This document shows positions 51,268 to 58,993 of a stretch of DNA of 64,000 bases, one piece after another. A program made the translations under genes and the position numbers. Origin of the DNA: an uncultured Lachnospiraceae bacterium (GTDB lineage Bacteria > Bacillota > Clostridia > Lachnospirales > Lachnospiraceae); NCBI GenBank assembly GCA_910578715.1, contig CAJTRL010000007.1, forward strand, positions 1-64,000, read 5' to 3'. The notes beneath the pieces are model-generated. The model was not told the origin of the DNA. It saw nothing but the letters and a program-made list of their open reading frames with translations, and ran no database searches. Numbering within the stretch: position 1 is the first letter of the stretch; every line of letters starts with the position of its first letter.

Positions 51268-51690
51268 ATGGATTTACAAAATGAGAAGTGCGTCATGGTA
51301 ATTGACGAAAATCTGCCGCTGGGAATTATCGCAAATACGGCGGCTATCATGGGTATTACTTTGGGAAAGAAAATGCCGGAAGTTGTTGGTGCTGATGTAT
51401 ACGACAGAACCGGGAATGAACATTTAGGGATTATTGAATTTCCCGTACCCATTTTGAAAGGCAATGCAGATATTATTAAAACTATCCGTGAGAAATTGTA
51501 TGAGCCGGATTTTTCGGATTTAACAGTCGTTGATTTTTCAGATTTGGCACAAGGCTGCAAGACCTATGATGAATTTATAGAGAAGATGAAAGAAGTATCA
51601 GAAATTGACTTGAATTATTTTGGGATTGCGATTTGCGGAACAAAGAAGAAAGTTAATAAATTGACTGGAAGTATGGCTTTACTTCGGTAA
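51268..51690 (+). CDS. DUF2000-family protein
   Basis: The 140-residue protein matches DUF2000, a family with a peptidyl-tRNA-hydrolase-like fold. It shows CVMVIDENLPLGIIANTAAI followed by TLGKKMPEVVGADVYDRTG, IPVLKGN-type LPVPILKGN spacing and a late FGIAICGTKKKVNKLTGSM. The biochemical role is not established. AGGAGG nine bases before the ATG is a strong site. It ends the AraC/EamA/GNAT module, where DUF2000 genes commonly occur. It is convergent with pseG. Confidence 0.82.
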   Translation: MDLQNEKCVMVIDENLPLGIIANTAAIMGITLGKKMPEVVGADVYDRTGNEHLGIIEFPVPILKGNADIIKTIREKLYEPDFSDLTVVDFSDLAQGCKTYDEFIEKMKEVSEIDLNYFGIAICGTKKKVNKLTGSMALLR

Positions 51691-51799
51691 GTGGCAAGAT
51701 TTTTATGCCCGGTTATTCAATGGATAATCAAAGGAAAACAGTACATACTCATGGAGAGCCTCCTTCTACTGCTGTCAGGAGGGCCGGAAGAGTACAGCG

Positions 51800-52966
51800 C
51801 TAACATGTAAAAGAGTAAACTCCGCATAAATCCTTCAACACGGACGCAATCCGAAAAGCACCTCTGCCATCGACGAAAGCTCTCATACGGAGGGAGCTTT
51901 CTTTTCGTTTCGGATAAGAATTTTTCTGATGGTTCAGAAACGCAATCAGGCCATCGATAGTTTTATCCAAAGAAATGCGGGCGTCTCCGGCACAGGATAT
52001 CACCTGTCTGTCAGAAAAAGTCCGAACGGCGCGCAGCTGGTTATCTGCTGTAAGAAAACTGACGGAAGGCACGCCGACGGCGCATAGCTCATACAAAGTA
52101 GTTCCACCCGCGGAAATACCCAGGTCACATTTGCACATAAGGGCGGCCATATCCTGTACATTCATATGAATGTGAACGGATGAACAGCGCGATGCAAACC
52201 GTTCTAATTCCTGAAAATGCGAGTTGAGGCGACTTGTGATAATATGGTAGTCCAGATTTTGTATAAAATCTGAGAAATCGTCATTTTGTGCAGCGGACAT
52301 ATTTGGCAGAGCCGACGCATTCAGAAAAGCCAATATGTCTGAGGAAGCCGATGAACCTGTGGTGTCCGGTTCAAATATCCTGTGAAGAAGCGTGCCCATT
52401 ACGTTACAGGCATCGGTTCCTCCGGCGGAAAGAAAAACATCCCGGACTTCCGGTTTTACCTCATAAGAAACATTCTGAAACTGTTCCCGGAGCGGCGTAT
52501 AGGCGGCTCCCGTCAAATGAAAGGCAGCTTTGCGGTAACATGAAGGTATTTTATCCGCGTTGTCTATATCATAATTTACGATAAAATCTACCGGATAATC
52601 AAAGGCCAGAAGGTCGTCCAGATAAGCGACCGGACAAAAGTTCTTAAGTTCAGCCAGGTACGTTTCCGTTACAAAATAAGAATCAATAAAAAGTTTTTTA
52701 TCCGCTTCAGGAGCTTCTTTTAGAATTTTGGTCAGGGCAGGAAGCTCTTTTTCCGGCGTCCGATAATCGCTGTGGAGGCAGATGACTGGAAATTCTTCCG
52801 GGAAAGAAAAGCGTTCTTTTAAAATTGTCGTGCTTGTTTCGTCGGAAACAAGAAAGCATACCTTCATCGAAAGAGACGCACAGGCCCTTGCGATGGATAA
52901 ACAGCGCATAATATGCCCGGTTGCGATTTCCTCATTTCCATCGGTTCTGAAATAAACGACTGACAT
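51800..52966 (-). CDS. pseG: UDP-2,4-diacetamido-2,4,6-trideoxy-beta-L-altropyranose hydrolase
   Basis: The 388-residue protein begins VVYFRTDGNEEIATGHIMRC, where His18 corresponds to the catalytic histidine of PseG. It then has FIDSYFVTETYL, YLDDLLAFDYPVDFIVNYD, DVFLSAGGTDACNVM and the GT-B-like donor motif CDLGISAGGTTLYELCAVGV. PseG releases UDP from the diacetamido sugar in pseudaminic acid synthesis. It is longer than Campylobacter PseG, mainly through a loop before residue 260. It is the only pse gene on the minus strand. AGGAAGGG lies upstream of the ATG. Confidence 0.88.
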   Translation of the reverse strand: MSVVYFRTDGNEEIATGHIMRCLSIARACASLSMKVCFLVSDETSTTILKERFSFPEEFPVICLHSDYRTPEKELPALTKILKEAPEADKKLFIDSYFVTETYLAELKNFCPVAYLDDLLAFDYPVDFIVNYDIDNADKIPSCYRKAAFHLTGAAYTPLREQFQNVSYEVKPEVRDVFLSAGGTDACNVMGTLLHRIFEPDTTGSSASSDILAFLNASALPNMSAAQNDDFSDFIQNLDYHIITSRLNSHFQELERFASRCSSVHIHMNVQDMAALMCKCDLGISAGGTTLYELCAVGVPSVSFLTADNQLRAVRTFSDRQVISCAGDARISLDKTIDGLIAFLNHQKNSYPKRKESSLRMRAFVDGRGAFRIASVLKDLCGVYSFTC

Positions 52967-53087
52967 GATAACATCCCTTCCTGAAAACTGTTTTGCGACT
53001 GCCAGATATCACCAGCATATGATACTTGCCGCCCCATTTTCCTCATTTTATCACGAAAGCCTCTGCTATGCAAAGCCCACCTATATA

Positions 53088-53096
53088 TGATATAAT
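53088..53096 (+). promoter_or_regulatory. Extended -10 promoter motif for pseF
   Basis: TGATATAAT is an extended -10 box in the same position relative to the structured repeat as at 5530-5538. No good -35 hexamer is seen. It is the most likely start of the pseF-methyltransferase-pseI transcript. Confidence 0.45.
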
Positions 53097-53212
53097 AGTG
53101 CAAAATAAAAGCAAGCGGCTGCGAAGCAGACATTTGCTTTTATTGCACTATTATCGAGCAAACGTCCGATGAAATCGGACAGAGAGCGCGCCAGCGCGGG
53201 TTTGCGAGTCTA
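53092..53212 (+). repeat. Structured intergenic repeat, family 2, copy 2
   Basis: Long arm: TAATAGTGCAA, two bulged A, TAAAAGCAA, with TTGCTTTTATTGCACTATTA, capped by CTGC-GAA-GCAG. Then GCAAAC/GTTTGC encloses GTCCGAT-GAA-ATCGGAC and GCGC-GCCA-GCGC, and the unit ends CGAGTCTA. Compared with 5416-5535 at least seven base pairs change on both sides while the loops and lengths stay the same. It lies in the leader region of pseF. Confidence 0.78.
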
Positions 53213-53229
53213 AATAGCGCAAAGGAAAA

Positions 53230-53345
53230 GCAAGCGACCGGAAACAGAGAGCGCGTTAGCGCGGGTTTGCGAGTCTAAGAAAGAAAAAGAAAACCAAGCA
53301 ACCGAGCAGAGAGCGCACCAGCGCGGGTTTGCGGGTCTGAGAAAG
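53230..53345 (+). repeat. Two partial tandem copies of the family 2 repeat end
   Basis: GAGAGCGCGTTAGCGCGG followed by GTTTGCGAGTCTA (53247-53277), and GAGAGCGCACCAGCGCGG followed by GTTTGCGGGTCTG (53309-53339), repeat the last third of the element at 53092-53212. Each is preceded by an AAGCAAGCGACCG- or AACCAAGCAACCG-like piece. The last copy runs up to the pseF ribosome binding site (AGAGG). Confidence 0.7.
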
Positions 53346-53354
53346 AGGTTTTAT

Positions 53355-54050
53355 ATGAATAAATCATCCATCGCCATCATTACGGCAAGAGGCGGAAGCA
53401 AACGGATTCCGCACAAAAATATAAAAGACTTTTGCGGAAAGCCGATTATCAATTACTCCATAGAAGCGGCGCTTGAATCAGAACTTTTTACGGAAGTCAT
53501 GGTTTCTACCGACGATGAGGAAATAGCCCGGATTGCCGGACAGGCGGGAGCAAAAGTGCCTTTCATGCGCAGCAGCAAGAACGCGGGAGACTACGCTTCC
53601 ACTGACGATGTGCTTCTGGAAGTGCTGAACTGGTATCGGAAACAGGGAAGAGAATTTGAGACCTTTTGCTGTCTGTACCCGACGGCCCCTTTTATTACGG
53701 CGCAGAAGCTGCAAAAGGCAATGGCGATGCTGGAAAAAGCGGATTCCGTCATGCCGGTGACGGCCTTTTCCTATCCGCCGCAGAGATGCGTTGTTCTGAA
53801 TGAACAGGGAGAACTGCGGATGAAATGGCCGGAACATGCGAAAACCCGTTCCCAGGACCTGGAACCTTATTACCATGACTGCGGGCAGTTCTATTGCTGC
53901 CGGACGAAGCCTTTTCTTGAGTACGGAACGACGGACCTTCCGCATATGATGCCCCTGTTTGTCAGTGGGCTGGAAGTACAGGATATTGATAATCAGGATG
54001 ACTGGGAGATTGCGGAACTGAAATATCGGAAGATGAAAGGAGAGGGATAA
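53355..54050 (+). CDS. pseF: Pseudaminic acid cytidylyltransferase
   Basis: The 231-residue enzyme activates pseudaminic acid with CTP to CMP-Pse. It has the CMP-sialate-synthetase-type motif IAIITARGGSKRIPHKNIK, FCGKPIINYSI, VSTDDEEIARIA, CLYPTAPFIT, YYHDCGQFYC and DIDNQDDWEIAE. Length is typical for PseF. AGAGG eight bases upstream of the ATG gives translation. Its stop codon overlaps the next start in a TAATG junction. The long structured repeat region before it makes its leader unusual. Confidence 0.92.
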   Translation: MNKSSIAIITARGGSKRIPHKNIKDFCGKPIINYSIEAALESELFTEVMVSTDDEEIARIAGQAGAKVPFMRSSKNAGDYASTDDVLLEVLNWYRKQGREFETFCCLYPTAPFITAQKLQKAMAMLEKADSVMPVTAFSYPPQRCVVLNEQGELRMKWPEHAKTRSQDLEPYYHDCGQFYCCRTKPFLEYGTTDLPHMMPLFVSGLEVQDIDNQDDWEIAELKYRKMKGEG

Positions 54051-54853
54051 TGACCCATAAAAGCGTAATAGGAGGCGGACGGGCCGCCGATGTGGAGAAA
54101 GTCGGGCTGGATTCCCTTGCGGCCCATGAAATGAATACGGCGTTCTGGAATACGGTTGGAAGCGATTTGTTAGGCGCTACGAGCCTTCCCCGATGGGGCG
54201 CATTTCTTTCGGAAAAGAAGCTGCACTTGCTGGATGGAGCAGACGGAGTCAGAAAGAAAAGGGTACTTGAAATAGGCTGTGGAAATGGCCGCTCGTTAAA
54301 ATATGCCGCAGAAAAAGGAGCTGCTGAGCTTTGGGGAATGGATATTTCATCCATGCAGCTTGAGCGGACAAAGGAATATCTGGATTCCTGTGGGGTGGAG
54401 GCAAAACTTGTCTGTTCGCCGATGGAAAACGATTGTGGAATACCAGAAGGATATTTTGACATTGTCTATTCCGTATACGCGATTGGCTGGACGACGGATT
54501 TGGACGAGACTTTTCGCCAAATTAATTCCTATCTTAGAAAAGGCGGTATTTTCATTTTCAGCTGGTCGCATCCGATTCATAAATGCGTTTCACAGGAAGA
54601 AGGAAAGTTTGTCTTTTCCAATTCTTATTTTGACGAATCGTGGTATTCGGTTCCGATGGGAGATGAAAACTTTATGCTTTCAAACCGCAAGATGTCAACC
54701 TACATCAATGCGCTGGCAAGAAACGGATTTTTGACAGAGCAGCTTATTGAGGAAAACGATGACGGGTTGTTTTTGGAGGACTGCGACAGTCCTTTTGGGA
54801 AAAAAGCAGAAATGCTGCCGGTGACTTTTGTTATCGAGGCGCGGAAGTTGTAA
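54050..54853 (+). CDS. Class I SAM-dependent methyltransferase
   Basis: The 267-residue protein has a Rossmann methyltransferase core: VLEIGCGNGRSLKYAAEKGA (SAM loop), WGMDISSMQLERTKEYL, FDIVYSVYAIGW and LRKGGIFIFSWSHP. It is coupled by TAATG to pseF and lies 26 bases before pseI, so it very likely works on the pseudaminic acid or its precursor. Methylated nonulosonic acids are known, but a methyltransferase is not one of the six standard Pse enzymes. The methylated position cannot be predicted. Confidence 0.82.
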   Translation: MTHKSVIGGGRAADVEKVGLDSLAAHEMNTAFWNTVGSDLLGATSLPRWGAFLSEKKLHLLDGADGVRKKRVLEIGCGNGRSLKYAAEKGAAELWGMDISSMQLERTKEYLDSCGVEAKLVCSPMENDCGIPEGYFDIVYSVYAIGWTTDLDETFRQINSYLRKGGIFIFSWSHPIHKCVSQEEGKFVFSNSYFDESWYSVPMGDENFMLSNRKMSTYINALARNGFLTEQLIEENDDGLFLEDCDSPFGKKAEMLPVTFVIEARKL

Positions 54854-54879
54854 CGACGGAGAGGGAGACAACATTAAAG

Positions 54880-55929
54880 ATGAAAAAAGAATTTCAAATT
54901 GGGAAAAAAACCATAGGGGAAAATCATCCCGTTTTTTGCGTTGCGGAAATGTCAGGGAATCATTTGAAAGATTATGGAAGGGCCGTGGAAATTATTCATG
55001 CGGCAAAAGAAGCGGGGGCCGACGCCGTGAAATTGCAGACCTATACGGCGGACAGCCTTTCTTTAGACTGCGATAACGAATATTTTCAGATACATGGCGG
55101 TCTCTGGGACGGAATGACGGAGTACAAATTATATGAAGAGGCGTCTACGCCCTGGGAATGGCAGCCCAAACTGAAAGAACTGGCGGAAAGTCTGGGAATG
55201 GAATGCTTCTCTTCGCCTTTTGACGCGACATCCGTGGAGTTTATGAAAGACTGTAATATGCCGGCCTATAAGATTGCGTCTTATGAAATCAACGATATTC
55301 CTCTGATACGGAAAATTGCCGCGCTGCATAAGCCGGTGATTCTTGCGACAGGTATCGCACACCTGGAAGACATCGAACGGGCTCTGCGTGTCTGCCGGGA
55401 AGAGGGAAACGAGGAAGTCATGCTGTTAAAATGCGTTTCCGCTTACCCGACGCCCTACGAAGATATTAATCTTGCCATGATACTCACGCTGACGGAAACC
55501 TTTGACTGCCTGACCGGGCTCTCCGACCATTCGATGGGAAGCGCCGTAGCGGCCGGTGCCGTACCGCTCGGCATCAGGATGGTGGAAAAACACCTGACCC
55601 TGCGGCGCGCCGACGGCGGCCCGGACGGCGCCTTTTCCATGGAGCCGGAGGAGTTTGGGGAAATGGTACGGCATATCCGTATCGTTGAAAAAGCGCTCGG
55701 CTCTTCCGCTTATGCGCTGACAGAGAAACAGGAAAAGGAGCGGAGCGGTTCCAGGTCCCTGTTTGTCGTGAAAGATATCAGGGCGGGGGAAAAACTCACA
55801 CCGGAAAATATTCGTTCCATCAGGCCGGGATATGGTCTGCATACGATGTATTACGAGGAAGTGCTCGGAAAGAGTGCGCTTCGGGATATTGAGCGGGGAA
55901 CGCCGCTCGACTGGGGGATGTTCCGGTGA
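54880..55929 (+). CDS. pseI: Pseudaminic acid synthase
   Basis: The 349-residue NeuB-family enzyme condenses 2,4-diacetamido-2,4,6-trideoxy-L-altrose with phosphoenolpyruvate. It has VFCVAEMSGNHLKDYGRAVE, GADAVKLQTYTADS, ECFSSPFDATSVEF, PAYKIASYEINDIPLI, ILATGIAHLEDIERAL, LSDHSMGSAVAAGAV and GPDGAFSMEPEEF, plus a C-terminal antifreeze-like SAF domain (VVKDIRAGEKLTPENIRSIR). The EMSGNH and CVSAYPTP segments favour PseI over NeuB or LegI. It ends the pse genes and is followed by a terminator. Confidence 0.92.
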   Translation: MKKEFQIGKKTIGENHPVFCVAEMSGNHLKDYGRAVEIIHAAKEAGADAVKLQTYTADSLSLDCDNEYFQIHGGLWDGMTEYKLYEEASTPWEWQPKLKELAESLGMECFSSPFDATSVEFMKDCNMPAYKIASYEINDIPLIRKIAALHKPVILATGIAHLEDIERALRVCREEGNEEVMLLKCVSAYPTPYEDINLAMILTLTETFDCLTGLSDHSMGSAVAAGAVPLGIRMVEKHLTLRRADGGPDGAFSMEPEEFGEMVRHIRIVEKALGSSAYALTEKQEKERSGSRSLFVVKDIRAGEKLTPENIRSIRPGYGLHTMYYEEVLGKSALRDIERGTPLDWGMFR

Positions 55930-55963
55930 AAAGGCAGTTACGATATCGAAAAGTTTTTTGGAG

Positions 55964-56000
55964 AACAGGCAGGGCATTTGCTTTGCCTGTTTTATTTTTA
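55964..56000 (+). terminator. Rho-independent terminator after pseI
   Basis: AACAGGCA and TGCCTGTT pair, and a T-rich tail (TTTATTTTTA) follows. It ends the glycan locus. Confidence 0.7.
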
Positions 56001-56010
56001 TCACCTTAAA

Positions 56011-56046
56011 TTAATTACATCATTTTTAGAGAAATGATGTAATTAA
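56011..56046. promoter_or_regulatory. Inverted-repeat operator of the fic-hsd operon
   Basis: TTAATTACATCATTT and AAATGATGTAATTAA form a perfect 15-base inverted repeat with a six-base centre. It ends two bases before the -35 box of the promoter at 56049-56077. The position suggests a repressor or activator site; the winged helix at the end of the Fic protein is a candidate binder. Confidence 0.6.
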
Positions 56047-56048
56047 AC

Positions 56049-56077
56049 TTGACAATGATAAAACAACCATGTATAGT
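56049..56077 (+). promoter_or_regulatory. Promoter of the fic-hsd operon
   Basis: TTGACA at 56049-56054 and TATAGT at 56072-56077 are 17 bases apart, a near-consensus sigma-A promoter 74 bases before the fic start. Confidence 0.75.
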
Positions 56078-56151
56078 AAAATAAAATCATATTTTTCAAA
56101 ATACCGAAAATTCAGATGATTTTGGAAAAAACGGGAAGGATATGTTCTTAA

Positions 56152-57213
56152 ATGCGAATCTACGATTACCGGGGAAAATGGCAGAAACTGCTGACGCCCG
56201 ATATTGTGTCATTACTTACTACGATACACGAGTATAAGGGCGAACAGAATTTGTTTATAGAGGCAAAAGCGGATTCTCTGGCACAGCTGCTTGAGGTGGC
56301 GAGAATCCAAAGTACAGAGGCGTCGAACAGAATAGAAGGAATCCAGGCGTCCGACGAAAGGCTAAAGGCGCTTGTCAAGGACAAAACGATGCCGAAGACG
56401 AGGAATGAACGCGAAATAGCGGGCTATCGGGATGTACTGAAAACGATTCATGAAAGTTATGAACACATTCCGTTGAAATCTTCGATGATTTTGCAGCTGC
56501 ATCGCAATCTTTATAAATTTGAAGGCTACGATATCGGTGGAAAATATAAAACTGTGGATAATCTGATTGAAGAAGAGAAGGGTGATGGAACCGTATCTGT
56601 CAGATTCAGGCCCGTACCCGCATGGGAAACCGCGGAGTCGGTCGAAAAACTGTGCGGTGCTTTTCAGGAAGCGTCAGCGATGGAAAAAGCGGATTCCCTG
56701 CTTTTAATATTTATGTTTATTCTCGATTTTTTGTGCATTCATCCTTTCCGCGACGGCAACGGCCGGATGAGCAGACTGCTGACATTGCTCCTTTTGTACC
56801 GGGAAGGCTATATTGTCGGGAAGTATATCAGCATTGAAAAGCAAATAGAAATATCGAAAGATAATTATTACGACGCGCTGAAGGAGAGCTCGGCCGGATG
56901 GCAAGAGAATGAAAATGATTACGCTCCTTTTGTACAATATATGCTGGAAGTATTGGCCAGCGTATACAGAGAGTTTTCTTCGCGAGTCGCATTGCTGACG
57001 ACGGAGGGACTGTCCAAACCTGGACGGGTGCGAAAACTCATTCAGGAAACGGTTGGAACGGTGACAAAGGCAGAAATTTTAAAAAAATGCCCTGATATCA
57101 GTCAGATTACCGTACAGCGCGCGTTGGCGGAACTTGTCGAATCCGGTGAAGTATTGAAAATCGGTGGTGGAAGATATACAAAATATACCTGGAGTGGAGA
57201 GAATGAAAAATGA
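56152..57213 (+). CDS. Fic-family protein with N-terminal inhibitory motif and winged helix
   Basis: The 353-residue protein has the Fic motif HPFRDGNGRMSR (catalytic His197), which in active members transfers AMP from ATP to target hydroxyls. SNRIEG at residues 58-63 matches the inhibitory-helix motif (S/T)xxxE(G/N), in which Glu62 blocks ATP gamma-phosphate binding; this is a class II self-inhibited Fic. The C-terminal 80 residues form a winged helix (ITVQRALAELVESGEVLKI), giving possible DNA binding. It heads the type I restriction operon, overlapping hsdM by an ATGA junction. Target proteins are unknown. Confidence 0.88.
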   Translation: MRIYDYRGKWQKLLTPDIVSLLTTIHEYKGEQNLFIEAKADSLAQLLEVARIQSTEASNRIEGIQASDERLKALVKDKTMPKTRNEREIAGYRDVLKTIHESYEHIPLKSSMILQLHRNLYKFEGYDIGGKYKTVDNLIEEEKGDGTVSVRFRPVPAWETAESVEKLCGAFQEASAMEKADSLLLIFMFILDFLCIHPFRDGNGRMSRLLTLLLLYREGYIVGKYISIEKQIEISKDNYYDALKESSAGWQENENDYAPFVQYMLEVLASVYREFSSRVALLTTEGLSKPGRVRKLIQETVGTVTKAEILKKCPDISQITVQRALAELVESGEVLKIGGGRYTKYTWSGENEK

Positions 57214-58727
57214 TTACGGGAGAACTCAAAAATAAAATTGACAACATATGGGAAATGTTCTGGACCGGCGGACTGACAAACCCGCTGGATGTGATAGAGC
57301 AAATGACCTATCTAATGTTTATCAAGGACCTGGACGACGCGGACAATATCCACATCAAAGAGAGCGCAATGCTGGGACTTCCCTATGAAAGCATGTTTGC
57401 GGGAGAAATTACCGTCGGGGAAAGAAGCGTTGACGGCGGACGGTTGAAATGGAGCGTATTTCGGGATTTCCCGGCGCAGAAGATGTATACCACCATGCAG
57501 GAATGGGTTTTTCCGTTCATCAAAGAACTGCACGGGGATAAGGAAAGTGCCTATTCCAAATATATGAGCGACGCTATTTTTAAGATACCAACGCCCCTTA
57601 TGCTGGATAAAATCGTCAATGCGATGGATGAAATGTATGCGCAGATGGAATCCATCGGAAACGCCGACACAAAAGGCGATGTGTACGAGTATCTGCTTTC
57701 CAAGCTGGCGACGGCCGGCGTCAATGGGCAGTTTCGGACGCCGAGGCATATCATTAAAATGATGGTGGAACTGATGGAGCCTGAGCCTGACGAGATAATC
57801 TGCGACCCTGCCTGCGGCACTTCCGGCTTTTTGGTGGCGGCCTGTGAATATCTCCGGGAGAAAAGGAAAGAAGAAATTTTTTTTGACCGGAAAAATAAAG
57901 AGCATTACATGAACCACATGTTTCACGGTTTCGATATGGACCGGACAATGCTGCGCATCGGTGCAATGAACATGATGACGCATGGTGTGGAAAATCCTTT
58001 TATCGAATACCGGGATAGCCTGTCCGACCAGAATGCGGACAGGGATAAATATAGCCTTATTCTGGCAAATCCGCCCTTTAAGGGGAGCCTGGATTACGAT
58101 ATCGTGGCCGCGGATTTGTTAAAAGTATGCAAGACCAAAAAGACGGAGCTTTTGTTTCTTGCCTTGTTTATCAAAATGCTGAAAAAGGGCGGCCGCTGTG
58201 CATGTATTGTGCCGGACGGCGTGTTGTTCGGTTCGTCTACGGCGCATAAGGCAATCCGAAAGGAACTGGTGGAGGAAAACAGACTGGAAGCCGTCATTTC
58301 CATGCCTTCGGGTGTGTTTAAACCCTATGCGGGTGTCTCGACAGCGATTTTGATTTTTACCAGAACAGGACATGGCGGGACCGATAAAGTCTGGTTTTAC
58401 GACATGAAGGCAGATGGAAGGAGCCTTGATGATAAGCGTGTGGAAGTCCAAGAAAACGATATTCCGGATATCATAGCGAGGTTTAAGAAGCGGGAAGCCG
58501 AGACTGACAGGAAACGCACGGAGCAGTCCTTTTTCGTGCCGAAGCAGGAGATTGCAGAAAATGAATACGACCTTTCCATCAACAAATATAAAGAAACAGA
58601 GTATGTACCAGTGGAATACCCGTCAACGTCCGAGATTATGGCGGAAATCAGAAGGCTTGAAGTGCAGATAGGGGCGGAGCTGGACGAGTTGGAGAGGCTG
58701 CTGGGGGAGGGGCATAAGCGCTTGTAA
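57210..58727 (+). CDS. hsdM: Type I restriction-modification methyltransferase subunit
   Basis: The 505-residue HsdM has an N-terminal helical domain (WEMFWTGGLTNPLDVIEQMT, YLMFIKDLDDAD), then the N6-adenine methyltransferase core: GQFRTPRHIIKMMVELM, CDPACGTSGFLVAACEYL (SAM site) and LILANPPFKGS (catalytic NPPF near residue 288). The C-terminal LSINKYKE region is typical. With HsdS it methylates adenine in the recognition site. It starts inside the stop codon of fic. The next gene is not hsdS; three small accessory genes come first. Confidence 0.95.
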   Translation: MITGELKNKIDNIWEMFWTGGLTNPLDVIEQMTYLMFIKDLDDADNIHIKESAMLGLPYESMFAGEITVGERSVDGGRLKWSVFRDFPAQKMYTTMQEWVFPFIKELHGDKESAYSKYMSDAIFKIPTPLMLDKIVNAMDEMYAQMESIGNADTKGDVYEYLLSKLATAGVNGQFRTPRHIIKMMVELMEPEPDEIICDPACGTSGFLVAACEYLREKRKEEIFFDRKNKEHYMNHMFHGFDMDRTMLRIGAMNMMTHGVENPFIEYRDSLSDQNADRDKYSLILANPPFKGSLDYDIVAADLLKVCKTKKTELLFLALFIKMLKKGGRCACIVPDGVLFGSSTAHKAIRKELVEENRLEAVISMPSGVFKPYAGVSTAILIFTRTGHGGTDKVWFYDMKADGRSLDDKRVEVQENDIPDIIARFKKREAETDRKRTEQSFFVPKQEIAENEYDLSINKYKETEYVPVEYPSTSEIMAEIRRLEVQIGAELDELERLLGEGHKRL

Positions 58728-58777
58728 ATAAATATAAAGCGTATTAAAAACGATTTGAATGAAAGAGAGACAGAACT

Positions 58778-58993
58778 ATGAATCAAGAGATATTTTCGTT
58801 TGTTATATATATGATTCACGCATGCGCAAACCAATGGGAGCAGAAGCCTTCTGAGGTATACAAAAATATGAAAAGTACAGATTGCATTAAGGGGTTTCTG
58901 GTGCCTAATTATGAAATTCTTCACACACAAAGCACGAAGTACATTATGGAAGATATTAAGGAATATTTTCATGTCAGGGGGATATCTATATGA
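58778..58993 (+). CDS. DUF3791-family small protein
   Basis: This 71-residue protein matches DUF3791: FVIYMIHACANQWEQKPSEV, then KNMKSTDCIKGFLVPNYEIL and HTQSTKYIMEDIKEYF. DUF3791 genes are regularly found next to DUF3990 genes, as here, and are suspected to be the antitoxin or adaptor partner. It shares an ATGA overlap with the next gene. It is A+T-rich compared with hsdM. No ribosome binding site stands out except GAAAGAGAG upstream. Confidence 0.75.
   Translation: MNQEIFSFVIYMIHACANQWEQKPSEVYKNMKSTDCIKGFLVPNYEILHTQSTKYIMEDIKEYFHVRGISI

Noticed and set aside
53092..53345. Repeated GCGCGGGTTTGCGAGTCT units looked like a small CRISPR array
   Set aside because: Only three copies, with uneven spacing, repeat-like sequence in the gaps, no cas genes, and the units are pieces of a larger hairpin element.
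42936..55929. Legionaminic acid instead of pseudaminic acid cluster
   Set aside because: The dehydratase is of inverting PseB type, the hydrolase is PseG-like and the synthase has PseI-like motifs; no LegB- or LegG-like genes were seen.
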